Assembly (NCBI GenBank): GCA_964036315.1
Contig: CAXIWW010000817.1
Location: 9,955,501-10,019,500 of the forward strand
Direction: 5' to 3'
Source of the DNA: Acanthosepion esculentum
Taxonomy: Eukaryota > Mollusca > Cephalopoda > Sepiida > Sepiidae
DNA: 64,000 nt
Positions 13,603 to 25,740 of the stretch are shown in pieces. The notes beneath the pieces are model-generated. The model had not been told where the DNA came from. It worked only from the letters and a program-made list of their open reading frames with translations, and searched no databases. Each line of letters starts with the position of its first letter. The first letter of the stretch is position 1. The position numbers and the translations under genes were made by a program.

Positions 13603-13612
13603 TTTATATAAA
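13603..13612 (+). other. TATA-like palindrome TTTATATAAA (representative copy)
   Basis: Each core has TTTATATAAA, a perfect 10-bp palindrome, about 20 bp after a GTATAAAAATAC element and just before ACTTGCGAAC. It resembles a TATA box in either direction. No transcription start evidence is available, so promoter activity is only a possibility. Confidence 0.5.
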
Positions 13613-14849
13613 AACTTGCGAACAACACCAGTTGATAGCAAAAGTGCCAACAGCACCACAGCTGATAGCAAAAGTGCCAACAGCTGATAGCAAAAGTGCT
13701 AACAGCTGATAGCAAAAGTGCCAACAGCTGATAGCAAAAGTGCCAACAGCACCACAGTGCCAACTAGTCCTAGGTATGACTGTAAACTACATCTGACAGC
13801 AAGGATTCTGATCACAAAGGGTCCCAGATATGAGCAAATAGTGACCCCCCACTATAAAAAATCACTATGAAAGTATAAATATACATGTTTCTATAAAAAC
13901 TTGCGAACAACACCAGTTGATAGCAAAAGTGCCAACAGCACCACAGCTCATAGCAAAAGTGCCAACAGCTGATAGCAAAAGTGCCAACAGCTGATAGCAA
14001 AAGTGCCAAAAGCTGATACCAAAAGTGCCAACAGCTGATAGCAAAAGTGCCAAAAGCTGATACCAAAAGTGCCAAAAGCTGATAGCAAATGTGCCAACAG
14101 CTGATAGCAAAAGTGCCAACAGCACTACAATGCCAACTAGTCCTAGGTATGATTATAAACTACATCTGACAGCAAGGCTTCTGATCACAAAGGGTCCCAG
14201 CTATGAGCAAATAGTGACACCCCACTAAAAAAAAAACACTATGAAAGTAAAATAATACATGTTTATATAAAAACTTGCGAACAACACCAGTTGATAGCAA
14301 AAGTGCAAACAGCACCACAGCTGATAGCAAAAGTGCCAACAGCTGATAGCAAAAGTGCCAACAGCTGATATCAAAATTGCCAAAACTGATAGCAAAAGTG
14401 CCAACAGCTGATAGCAAAGGTGCCAACAGCACCACAGTGCCAACTAGTCCTAGGTATGACTATAAACTACATCTGACAGCAAGGATTCTGATCGCAAAGG
14501 GTCCCATCTATGAGCAAATAGTGACCCCCCACTATAAAAAATCACTATGAATGTATAAATATACATGTTTCTATAAAAACTTGCGAACAACACCAGTTGA
14601 TAGCAAAAGTGCAAAAAGCACCACAGCTGATAGCAAAATGCCAACAGCTTATAGCAAAAGTGCCAACAGCTGATACCAAAAGTGCCAAAAGCTGATAGCA
14701 AAAGTGCCAACAGCTGATAGCAAAAGTGCCAACAGCTGATACCAAAAGTGACAAAAGCTGATAGCAAAACAGCCAAAAGCTGATAGCAAAAGTGCCAACA
14801 GCTGATAGCAAAAGTGCCAACAGCACTACAATGCCAACTAGTCCTAGGT

Positions 14850-15580
14850 ATGACTATAAACTACATCTGACAGCAAGGCTTCTGATCACAAAGGGTCCCA
14901 GCTATGAGCAAATAGTGACCCCCCCACTAAAAAAACACTATGAATGTATAAAAATACATGTTTATATAAAAACTTGCGAACAACACCAGTTGATAGCAAA
15001 AGTGCCAACAGCACCACAGCTGATAGCAAAGGTGCCAACGGCTGATAGCAAAAGAGCCAAACGGCTGATAGCAAAAGTGCCAACAGCTGATACCAAAAGT
15101 GCCAACAGCACCACAGTGCCAACTAGTCTTAGGTATAAATATAAACTACATCTGACAGCAAGGCTTCTGATCACAAAGGGTCCCAGCTATGAGCAAATAG
15201 TGACCCCCCCACTAAAAAAACACTATGAATGTATAAAAATACATGTTTATATAAAAACTTGCGAACAACACCAGTTGATAGCAAAAGTGCCAACAGCACC
15301 ACAGCTGATAGCAAAGGTGCCAACGGCTGATAGCAAAAGAGCCAAACGGCTGATAGCAAAAGTGCCAACAGCTGATACCAAAAGTGCCAACAGCACCACA
15401 GTGCCAACTAGTCTTAGGTATAAATATAAACTACATCTGACAGCAAGGCTTCTGATCACAAAGGGTCCCAGCTATGAGCAAATAGTGACCCCCCCACTAA
15501 AAAAACACTATGAATGTATAAAAATACATGTTTATATAAAAACTTGCGAACAACACCAGTTGATAGCAAAAGTGCCAACG
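14850..15580 (+). repeat. 285-bp near-perfect tandem triplet
   Basis: Units at about 14,850-15,134 and 15,135-15,419 look identical over nearly all of their length, and a third follows until about 15,580, where arrays diverge. Diagnostic features are a C7 tract, CAACGGCTGATAGC and AAAAGAGCCAAACGGC. The landmark is CTTAGGTATAAATAT at 15,128 and 15,413. Because 285 is divisible by 3 and these units have C7, a plus-strand frame stays open through them (14,792-15,637). Confidence 0.9.
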
Positions 15581-15629
15581 GCACCACAGCTGATAGGAAA
15601 AGTGCCAACAGCTGATAGGAAAAGTGCCA

Positions 15630-15660
15630 ACAGCTGATACCAAACATGTATTTTTATGCT
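15630..15660. other. Tail-to-tail breakpoint (plus to minus) T1
   Basis: Plus-oriented monomer sequence ending CAGCTGATACC is joined directly to the interior of a minus-oriented core (AAACATGTATTTTTATG). The normal TTGTTCGCAAGTTTTTATAT preceding that point is missing. The only shared sequence at the join is AAA. Confidence 0.9.
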
Positions 15661-18318
15661 TTCATAGTGTTTTTTTAATGGGGGGTCACTATTTGCTCTT
15701 AGCTGGGACCCTTTGTGATCAGACAACTTGCTGTCAGATGTAGTTTATGGTCATACCTAGGACTAGTTGGCAATGTGGTTCTGTTGGCACTTTTGCTATC
15801 AGCTGTGGTGCTGTTGGCACTTTTGCTATCAAATGGTGTTGTTTGCAAGTTTTTATATAAACATGTATATTTATACATTCATAGTGTTTTCTTTTAGTGT
15901 GGGGTCACTATTTGCTCATAGCTTTGACCCTTTGTGAGCAGAAATCTTGCTGTCAGAGGTAGTTTATAGTCATACCTAGGACTAGTTGGCAATGAGGTGC
16001 TGTTGGCACTTTTGCTATCAGTTGTTGTCACTTTTGCTATCAGCTGTTGGCACTTTTGCTATCAGCTGTTGGCACTTTTGCTATCAGCTTTTGGCATTTT
16101 GCTATCAGCTGTTGGCACTTTTGCTATCAGCTTTTGGCACTTTTGCAATCAGCTGTTGGCACTTTTGGTATCTGCTGTTGGCACTTTTGCTATCAGGTGT
16201 GGTGCTGTTGGCACCTTTGCTATCAACTGGTGTTGTTCGCAAGTTTTTATATAAACATGTATTTTTATACATTCATAGTGTTTTTTTAAGTGGGGGGTCA
16301 CTATTTGCTCATAGCTGGGACCCTTTGTGATCAGAAGCCTTGCTGTCAGATGTAGTTTATAGTCATACCTAGGACTAGTTGGCAATGTGGTGCTGTTGGC
16401 ACTTTTGCTATCAGCTGTTGGCACTTTTGCTATCAGCTCTTGGCACTTATGCTGTCAGCTGTTGGCACTTTGCTATCAGCTGTGGTGCTGTTGGCACTTT
16501 TGCTATCAACTGGTGTTGTTCGCAATTTTTTATATAAACTTCTAATTTTATACTTTCATAGTGTTTTTTTTTTAGTGGGGGTCCACTATTTGCTCATAGC
16601 TGTGACGCTTTGTGATCAGAAGCCTTGCTGTCAGATGTAGTTTATAGTCATACCTAGGACTAGTTGGCACTGTGGTGCTGTTGGCACTTTTGCTATCAGC
16701 TGTTGGCACTTTTGCTATCAGCTGTTGGCACTTTTGCTATCAGCTGTTGGCACTTTTGCTATCAGCTGTGGTGCTCTTTGCACTTTTGCTATCAACTGGT
16801 GTTGTTTGCTAGTTTTTATATAAACATGTATTTTTATACTTTCATAGTGTTTTTTTTTTTAGTGGGGGGTAACTATTTGCTCATAGCTGGGACCCTTTGT
16901 GATCAGAAGCCTTGCTGTCAGATGTAGTTTATAGTCATACCTAGGACTACATGGCACTGTTGTGCTGTTGGCACTTTTGCTATCAGCTTTTGGCACTTTT
17001 GCTATCAGCTGTTGGCACTTTTGCTATCAGCTGTTTGCACTTTTGCTATCAGCTGTTGGCACTTTCGCTATCAGCTGTGGTGCTGTTGCTATCAACTGGT
17101 GTTGTTCGCAAGTTTTTATATAAACATGTATATTTATACTTTAATAGTGTTTTTTTAGTGGAGGTTCACTATATGCTCATAGCTGGGACCCTTAGTGATC
17201 AGAAGCCTTGCTGTCAGATGTAGTTTATAGTCATTCCTAGGACTAGTTGGCACTGTGGTGCTTTTGGCACTTTTGCTATCAGCTTTTGGCATTTTGCTAT
17301 CAGCTGTTGGCACTTTTGGTATCAGCTGTTGGAACTTTTGCTATCAGCTGTTGGCACTTTTGCTATCAGCTGGTGTTGTTCGCAAGTTTTTATATAAACA
17401 TGTATTTTTATACATTCATATTATTTTTCTTTTAGTGGAAGGTCACTATTTGCTCATAGCTGGGACCCTTTGTGATAAGTAGCCTTGCTGTCAGATGTAG
17501 TTTATAGTCATACCTAGGACTAGTTGGCATTGTGGTGCTGTTGGCACTTTTGCTATCAGCTGTTGACAGTTTTGCTATCAGCTGTTGGCACTTTTGCTAT
17601 CAGCTGTGTTGCTATTGGCACTTTTGCTATCAACTGGTGTTGTCCGCAAGTTTTTATATAAACATGTATTTTTATACTTTCATAGTTTTTTTTTTTAGTG
17701 GGGGGTAACTAGTTGCTCATAGATTGGACCCTTTGTGATCAGAACCCTTGCTGTCAGATGTAGTTTATAATCATACCTAGGACTAGTTGGCAATGTGGTG
17801 CTGTTGGCACTTTTGCTATCAGCTGTTGGCACTTTTGCTATCAGCATTTGGCACTTTTGCTATCAGCTGTTGGAACTTTTGGTATCATCTGTTGGAACTT
17901 TTGCAATCAGCTGTTGGAACTTTTGCTATCAGCTGTGGTGCTGTTGGCACTTTTGCTATCAACTGGCTTTGTTCGCAAGTTTTTATATAAACATGTATTT
18001 TTATACTTTCATAGTGTTTTTTTTTTAGTGGGGGGTCACTATTTGCTCATAGCTGGGACCCTTTGTGATCTGAAGCCTTGCTGACATATGTAGTTTATAA
18101 TCATTCCTAGGACTAGTTGGCACTGTGGAGCTGTTGGCACTTTTGCTATCAGCTGTTGGCACTTTTGCTATCAACTGGTGTTGTTCGCAAGTTTTTATAT
18201 AAACATGTATTTTTAAACATTCATAGTGTTTTTTTTTTAGTGGGGGGTCTCTATTTGCTCATAGCTGGGACACTTTGTGATCAGAAGCCTTGCTGTCAGA
18301 TGTAGTTTATTGTCATAC

Positions 18319-19148
18319 CTATGACTAGTTGGCACTGTGGTGCTGTTGGCACTTTTGCAATCAGCTGTTGGAACTTTTGCTATAAGATGTTGGCACTTTT
18401 GGTATCAGCTGTTGGCACTTTTGCTATCAGCTGTTTGCACTTTAGCTATCAGCTTTTGGCACTTTTGCGTTCAGCTTTTGGCCCTTTGGTATCATCTGTT
18501 GGCACTTTTGCTATCAGCTGTTGGCACTTTTGCTATCAGCTGTTGGCACATTTGCTATCAGCTTTCGGCACTTTTTGTATTATCTGTTGGAACTTTTGCT
18601 ATCTGCTGTTGGCTCTTTTGCTATCAGCTGTTGGCACTTTTGGCACTTTTGCTATCAGCTGTTGGCACTTTTGGTATCATCTGTTGGCACTTTTGCTATC
18701 AGCTGTTGGCACTTTTGCTATCAGCTGTTGGCACATTTGCTATCAGCTTTTGGCACTTTTTGTATTATCTGTTGGCACTTCTGCTATCTGCTGTTGGCAC
18801 TTTTGCTATCAGCTGTTGGCACTTTTGGCACTTTTGCTATCAGCTGTTGGCACTTTTGGTATCATCTGTTGGAACTTTTGCTATCAGCTGTTGGCACTTT
18901 TGCTATCAGCTTTTGGCACTTTTGGTATCAGCTGTTGGCACTTTTGCTATCAGCTGTTGGCACTTTTGCTATCAGCTGTGGTGCTGTTGGCACGTTTGCT
19001 ATCAACTGGTGTTGTTCGCAAGTTTTTATATAAACATGTATTTTTATACTTTCATAGTGGTTTTTTTTTAGTGGGGGTTCACTATTTGCTCATAGCTGGG
19101 ACCCTTTGTGATCAGAAGACTTGCTGTCAGATGTAGTTTATAGTCATA
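18319..19148 (-). repeat. Longest 22-bp monomer array (28 monomers)
   Basis: Landmark spacing is 831 bp, which fits 197 + 28 x 22 + 18. The extra 18 bp are two 9-bp GGCACTTTT insertions. An exact-length 185-bp internal duplication (8 monomers + 9 bp) is visible: 18,491-18,675 and 18,676-18,860. Both copies carry TTTTTGTATTATCTGTTGG. The array is an inverted relative of 29.5-30.04 kb. Confidence 0.9.
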
Positions 19149-19159
19149 CCTAGGACTAG

Positions 19160-19500
19160 TTGGCACTGTGGTGCTGTTGGCAGTTTTGCTATCAGCTGTT
19201 GGCACGTTTGCTATCAGCTTTTGGCACATTTGCTGTCAGCTGTTGGCATTTTGCTATCAGCTGTGGTGCTGTTGGCACTTTTGTTATCAGCTGTTGGCAC
19301 CTTTGCTATCAGCTGTTGTCACTTTTGCTATCAGCTGTGGTGCTGTTGGCACTTTTGCTATCAGCTGTTGGCACTTTTGCTATCAGCTGTGGTGCCGTTG
19401 GCACTTTGGCTATCAGCTGTGGTGCTGTTGGCACTTTTGCTATCAGCTGTTGGCACTTTTGCTATAAGCTGTGGTGCTGTTTGCACTTTTGCTATCAACT
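19160..19500 (-). repeat. Array with repeated boundary cassettes (30-bp monomers)
   Basis: The cassette GTGGTGCTG (plus strand) appears repeatedly (near 19,168, 19,265, 19,340, 19,390, 19,420 and 19,472) within one array instead of only at its ends. Several monomers are therefore 30 bp (22 + 8). The pattern indicates amplification of the cassette together with a monomer. Confidence 0.85.
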
Positions 19501-20960
19501 GGTGTTGTTCTCAAGTTTTTATGTAAACATGTATTTTTATACTTTCATAGTCTTTTTTTTTAGTGGGGGGTAACTATTTCCTCAGAGCTGGAACCCTTTG
19601 TGATCAGAAGCCTTGGTGTCAGATGTAGTTTATAGTCATACCTAGGACTAGTTGGCACTGTGGTGCTGTTGGCACTTTTGCTATAAGCTGTTGGCACATT
19701 TGCTATCAGCTGTTGGCACTTTTGGTATCAGCTGTTGGCACTTTTGCGATCAGCCGTTGGCACTTTTGCTATCAGCTGTTGGCACGTTTGCTATCAGCTG
19801 TGGTGCTGTTGGCACTTTTGCTATCAACTGGTGTTGTTCGCAAGTTTTTATATAAACATGTATTTTTATACATTCATAGTGTTTTTTTTAGTGGGGGGTC
19901 ACTATTTGCTCATAGCTGGGACCCTTTGTGATCAGAACCCTGGCTGTCAGATGTAGTTTATAGTCATATCTAGGACTAGTTGGCACAGTGGTGCTGTTGG
20001 CACTTTTGCTATCCGCTGTTGGCACTTCTGCTATCAGCTGTTGGCACTTTTGCTATCAGCTTTTGGCACTTTTGCTATCAGCTCTTGACACTTTTGCTAT
20101 CAGCTGTTGGCACTTTTGCTATCAGCTTTTGGCACTTTTGCTATCATCTGTTGGCACTTTTTCTATCAGCTGTTGGCACATTTGCTATCAGCTTTTGGCA
20201 CTTTTGAAATCAGCTGTTGGCACTTTTGCTATCAGCTGTTGGCACTTTTGCTATCAGCTGTGGTGCTGTTGCCACTTTTGCTATCAACTGGGGTTGTTCG
20301 CAAGTTTTTATTAAAACATGTATTTTTATACTTTCATAGTGTTTTTTTTTTAGTGGGGGGTCACTATTTGCTCATAGCTGGGACCGTTTGTGATCAGAAG
20401 CCTAGCTGTCAGATGTAGTTTATAGTCATACCTAGGACTAGTTGGCACTGTGGTGCTGTTGGCACTTTTGCTATCAGCTGTTTGCTCATTTGCTATTACC
20501 TGTTGGAACTTTTGCTATCAGCTGTGGTGCTGTTTGAACTTTTGCTATCAACTGGTGTTGTTCGCAAGTTTTTATATAAACATGTATTTTTATACTTTCA
20601 TATTTTGTTTTTTTTTAGTGGGGGGTAACTATTTGCTCATAGCTGGGACCCTTTGTGATCCGAAGCCTTGCTGTCAGATGTAGTTTATAGTCATACCTAG
20701 GACTAGTTGGCACTGTGGTGCTGTTGGCACTTTTGCTATCAGCTGTTGGCACTTTTGCTATCAGCTGTTGGCACTTTTGCTATCAGCTGTGGTGCTGTTG
20801 GCACTTTTGCTATCAACTGGTGTTGTTCGCAAGTTTTTATATAAACATGTATTTTTATACATTCATAGTGTTTATTTTTTAGTGGGGTGTCACTATTTGC
20901 TCTCTAGCTGGGACCCTTTGTGATCAGAAGCCTTGCTGTCAGATGTAGTTCATAGTCATA

Positions 20961-22957
20961 CCTAGGACTAGTTGGCAATGTGGTGCTGTTGGCACTTTTG
21001 CTATCAGCTGTTGGCACTTTTGCTATCAGCTGTTGGCAATTTTGCTATCAGCTGTTGGCACTTTTGCTATCAGCTGTGGTGCTGTTGGCAATTTTGCTAT
21101 CAACTGGTGTTGTTCGCAAGTTTTTATATAAACATGTATTTTTATACTTTCATAGTGTTTTTTTTTAGTTGGGGGTCATTTTTTGCTCATAGCTGTGACC
21201 CTTTGTGATCAGAAGCCTTGCTGTCAGATGTAGTTTATAGTCATACCTAGGACTAGTTGGCACTGTGGTGCTGTTCCCACTTTTGCTATCAGCTGTTGGC
21301 ACTTTTGATATCAGCTGTTGGCACTTTTGCTATTAGCTGTTGGCACTTTTGTTATCAGCTGTTGTGCTGTTGGCACTTTTGCTATCAAATGGTGTTGTTT
21401 GCAAGTTTTTATATAAACATGTATTTTTATACTTTCATAGTGTTTTTTTTTAGTGGGGGGTCACTATTTGCTCATAGCTGGGACCCTTTGTGATCAGAAG
21501 CCTTGCTGTCAGATGTAGTTTATAGTCATACCTAGGACTAGTTGGCACTGTGGTGCTGTTGTCACTTTTGGTATCAGCTGTTGGCCCTTTTGCTATCAGT
21601 TGTTGTCACTTTTGCTATAAGCTGTTGGCACTTCTGCTATCAGCTGTTGAGCTGTTGGCACTTTTGCTATCAACTGGTGTTGTTCGCAAGTTTTTATATA
21701 AACATGTATTTTTATACTTTCATAGTGTTTTTTTTTAGTGGGGGGTCACTATTTGCTCATAGCTGGGACCCTTTATGATCAGAAGCCTTGCTGTCAGATG
21801 TAGTTTATAGTCATACCTAGGACTAGTTGGCACTGTGGTGCTGTTGGCACTTTTGCTATCATCTGTTGGCACTTTTGCTATCAGCTGTTGGAACTTTTGC
21901 TATCAGCTGTTGGCACTTTTGCTATCAGCTGTGGTGCTGTTGGCACTTTTGCTATCAACTGGTGTTGTTCGCAAGTTTTTATATAAACATGTATTTTTAT
22001 TCTTTCATAGTGTTTTTTTTTAGTGGGGGGTCACTATTTGCTCATAGCTGGGACCCTTTGTGATCAGAAGCCTTGCTGTCAGATGTAGTTTATATTCATA
22101 CCTAGGACTAGTTGGCACTGTGGTGCTGTTGGCACTTTTGCTATCAGCTGTTGGCAATTTTGCTATCAGCTGTTGACACTTTTGCTATCAGCTGTTGGCA
22201 CTTTTGCTATCAGCTGTGGTGCTGTTGGCACTTTTGCTATCAACTGGTGTTGTTCGCAAGTTTTTATATAAACATGTATTTTTATACTTTCATAGTGTTT
22301 TTTTTAGTGGGGGGTCATTTTTTGCTCATAGCTGAGACCCTTTGTGATCAGAAGACTTGCTCTCAGATGTAGTTTATAGTCATACCTAGGACTAGTTGGC
22401 ACTGTGGTGCTGTTGGCACTTTTGCTATCAGCTGTTGGCACTTTTGCTATCAGCTGTTGGCACTTTTGCTATCAGCTTTTGGCACTTTTGCTATCAGCTG
22501 TGGTGCTGTTGGCACTTTTGCTATCAACTGTTGTTGTTCGCAAGATTTTATATAAACATGTATTTTTATACTTTCAAAGTGTTTTTTTTTTAGTGGGGGG
22601 TCACTATTTGCTCATAGCTGGGACCCTTTATGATCAGAAGCCTTGCTGTCAGATGTAGTTTATAGTCATACTTAGGACTAGTTGGCACTGTGGTGCTGTT
22701 GGCCATTTTGCTATCAGCTGTTGGCACTTTTGCTATCAGCTGTTGGCACATTTGCTATCAGGTGTTGGCACTTTTGCTATCAGCTGTGGTGCTGTTGGCA
22801 TTTTTTCTATCAACTGGTGTTGTTCGCAAGTTTTTATATAAACATGTATTTTTATACATTCATAGTGTTATTTTTTTAGTGGGGGCTCACTATTTGCTCA
22901 TAGCTGGGAGCCTTTGTGATCAGAACCCTTGCTGTCAGATGTAGTTTATAGTCATAC
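20961..22957 (-). repeat. Run of seven 285-bp units
   Basis: Landmarks at 20,961, 21,246, 21,531, 21,816, 22,101, 22,385, 22,671 and 22,957 give spacings of 285, 285, 285, 285, 284, 286 and 286. All have n=4 monomers. This is the most length-homogeneous tract in the window, though individual bases differ between units. Confidence 0.92.
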
Positions 22958-24399
22958 CTAGGACTAGTTTGCACTGTGGTGCTGTTGGCACTTTTGCTAT
23001 CAGCTGTTGGCACTTTTGCTATCAGCTGTTGGCAATTTTTTCTATCAGCTGTTGGCACTTTTGCTATCAGCTGTTGGTGCTTTTGCTATCAGCTGTTGGC
23101 ACTTTTGCTATCAGCTGTTGGCACTTTTGCTATCAGCTGTTGGCAGTTTTGCTATCAGCTTTTGGCACTTTAGGTATCAGCTGTTGGCACTTTTGCTATC
23201 AGCTGTTGGCACTTTTGCTATCAGCTGTTGGCACTTTTTCTATCAGCTGTGTTGCTGTTGGCACTTTTGTTATCAACTGGTGTTGTTCGCAAGTTTTTAA
23301 ATAAACATGTATTTTTATACATTCATAGTGTTTTTTTTTAGTGGGGGAGTCACCATTTGCTCATAGCTGGGACCCTTTGTGACCAGAAGCCTTGCTGTCA
23401 GATGTAGTTTATAGTCATACCTAGGACTAGTTGGCACTGTGGTGCTGTTGGCACTTTTGCTATCAGCTGTTGGCACTTTTGCTATCAGCTGTTGGCACTT
23501 TTGCTATCCGCTGTGGTGCTGTTTGCACTTTTGCTATCAACTGGTTTTGTTCGCAAGTTTTTATATAAACATGTATTTTTACACATTCATAGTTTTTTTT
23601 TTAGTGGGGGGTAACTATTTGCTCATAGCTGGGACCCTTTGTGATCAGAAGCCTTGCTGTCAGATGTAGTTTATAATCATACCTAGGACTAGTTGGCAAT
23701 GTGGTGCTGTTGGTACTTTTGCTATCAGCTGTTGGCACTTTTGCTATCAGCTGTTGGCACTTTTGCTATCAGCTTTTGGCACTTTTGGTATCATCTGTGG
23801 GCACTTTTGCTATCAGCTGTTGGCACTTTTGCTATCAGCTGTTGGCACTTTTGCTATCAGCTTTTGGCACTTTTGGTATCAGCTGTTGGCACTTTTGCTA
23901 TCAGCTGTTGGCACTTTTGCTATCAGCTGTGGTGCTGTTGGCACTTTTGCTATCAACTGGTGTTGTTCGCAAGTTTTTATATAAACATCTATTTTAATAC
24001 TTTCATAGTGTTTTTGTTTTAGTGGGGGGTCACTATTTGCTCATAGCTGGGACCCATTTTGATCAGAAGCCTTGCTGTCAGATGTAGTTTATATTCATAC
24101 CTAGGACTAGTTGGCACTGTGGTGCTGTTGGCACTGTTGCTATCAGCTGTTGGCACTTTTGCTATCAGCTGTTGGCACTTTTGCTATCAGCTTTTGGCAC
24201 TTTTGCTATCAGCTCTTGGCACTTTTGCTATCAGCTGTTGGCACTTTTGATATAAGCTGTGGTGCTGTTGGCACTTTTGCTATCAACTGGTGTTGTTCGC
24301 AAGTTTTTAACTAAACATGTATTTTTATACTTTCATAGAGTTTTTTTGGTTAGTGGGGGGTCACTTTTTGCTCATAGCTGGGACCCTTTGTGATCACAA

Positions 24400-25090
24400 G
24401 CCTTGCTGTCAGATGTAGTTTATAGTCATACCTAGGACTAGTTGGCACTGTGGTGCTGTTGGCACTTTTGCTATCAGCTGTTGGCACTTTTGCTATGAGC
24501 TGTTGGCACTTTTGCTATCAGCTGTGGTGCTGTTGGCACTTTTGCTATCAACTGGTGTTGGTCGCAAGTTTTTATATAAACATGTATTTTTATACATTCA
24601 TAGTGTTTTTTTTAGTGGGGGGTCACTATTTGCTCATAGCTGGGAACCTTTGTGATCAGAAGCCTTGCTGTCAGATGTAGTTTATAATCATACCTAGGAC
24701 TAGTTGGCAATGTGGTGCTGTTGGTACTTTTGCTATCAGCTGTTGGCACTTTTGCTATCAGCTGTTGGCAGTTTTGCTATCAGCTGTTGGCACTTTTGCT
24801 ATCAGCTGTTGGCATTTTTTGGTATTATCTGTTGGCACTTTTGGTATCAGCTGTTGGCACTTTTGCTATCAGCTGTTGGCACTTTTGCTATCATCTGTTG
24901 GCACTTTTGCTATCAGCTTTTGGCACATATGGTATCTGCTGTTGGCAATTTTGCTATCAGCTGTTGGCACTTTTGCTATCAACTGTTGGCACATTTGCTA
25001 TCAACTGGTGTTGTTCGCACGTTTTTATATAAACATGTATTTTTATACTTTCATAGTGTTTTTTTTTTAGTGGGGGTCACTACTTGCTCA
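24400..25090 (-). repeat. Copy of 23.39-24.02 kb (offset about 1,011 bp)
   Basis: The plus-strand order is shared: a short unit, then a core with TTATAATCATACC, CAATGTGGTG and the rare TGTTGGTACTTTTG monomer at the array start. It is seen at about 23,405-23,760 and again at 24,416-24,770. The arrays that follow then diverge. Confidence 0.8.
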
Positions 25091-25740
25091 TAGCTAGGAC
25101 CCTTTGTGATCAGAAGCCTTGCTGTCAGATGTAGTTTATAATCATACCTAGGAATGGTTGGCACTGTGGTGCTGTTGGCACTTTTGGTATCAGCTGCTGG
25201 CACTTGTGCTATCAGCTGTTGGCACTTTTGCTATCAGGTTTTTGCACTTTTGGTATCAGCTGTGGTGCTGTTGGAAGTTTTGCTATCAGCTGTTGGCACT
25301 TTTGCTACAAGCTGTGGTGCTGTTGGCACTTTTGCTATCAACTGGTGTTGTTCGGAAGTTTTTATATAAACATCTATTTTTATTATTTCATAGTGTTTTT
25401 TCTTTTAGTGGGGGGTCACTATTTGCTAATAGCTGGGACCCTTCGTGATCAGAAGCCTTGCTGTCAGATGTAGTTTATAGTCATACCTAGGACTATTGGC
25501 ACTGTGGTGCTGTTGGCACTTTTGCTATCAGCTGTTGGCACTCTTGCTATCGGCTGTTGGCACTTTTGCTATCAGCTTTTGGCACATTTGATATCAGCTG
25601 TTGGCTCTTTTGGTATCAGCTGTTGGCACTTTTGAAATCAGCTGTTGCACTTTTGCTATCAGCTGTTGGCATTTGGTATAATCTTTTTGCACTTTTGCTA
25701 TCAGCTGTTGGCACTTTTGCTATCAGCTGTTGGTACTTTT

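Larger units (their letters stand above)
7290..13770 (+). repeat. Short regular units with quantised spacing
   Basis: Successive landmark distances are 330, 285, 285, 328, 219, 288, 220, 263, 287, 328, 265, 263, 237, 285, 286, 351, 241, 294, 286, 331, 263, 264 and 284 bp. Nearly all equal 197 + 22n within 1-3 bp. The 294 value is explained by an extra internal 8-bp cassette and 237 by a short core deletion near 10.79 kb. A subfamily with TACACTGACAG (2-bp deletion) is scattered through this stretch. Confidence 0.88.
1..15643 (+). repeat. Satellite block 1, plus orientation
   Basis: Monomers read CAGCTGATAGC on the plus strand throughout. Forty-eight core landmarks (CCTAGG or mutated forms) were counted, at 219, 547, 809, 1248, 1555, 1840, 2519 and so on to 15413. 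From 0 to 7.7 kb arrays are long and variable (n up to 22 monomers, unit 1840-2518) and contain mosaic duplications. From 7.7 to 13.8 kb units are short and regular (spacings mostly 219 to 351 bp). The block ends with a 285-bp near-perfect triplet and then a breakpoint at about 15,643. No gene is seen in this stretch. Confidence 0.95.

Noticed and set aside
14792..15637. Plus-strand 281-codon frame as a repeat-protein gene
   Set aside because: It is open only because these three units have C7 and are multiples of 3 in length. Most other units close the frame at CAC-TAA after C6 or at monomer TGA-TAG. Kept as a finding, not as a gene.
18321..19136. 271-codon and two overlapping 170-244-codon open frames on the plus strand
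   Set aside because: All three frames are open at once over the same 28-monomer array, the signature of a stop-free repeat rather than a gene. The frames end in the poly-T/TAG of the next core.
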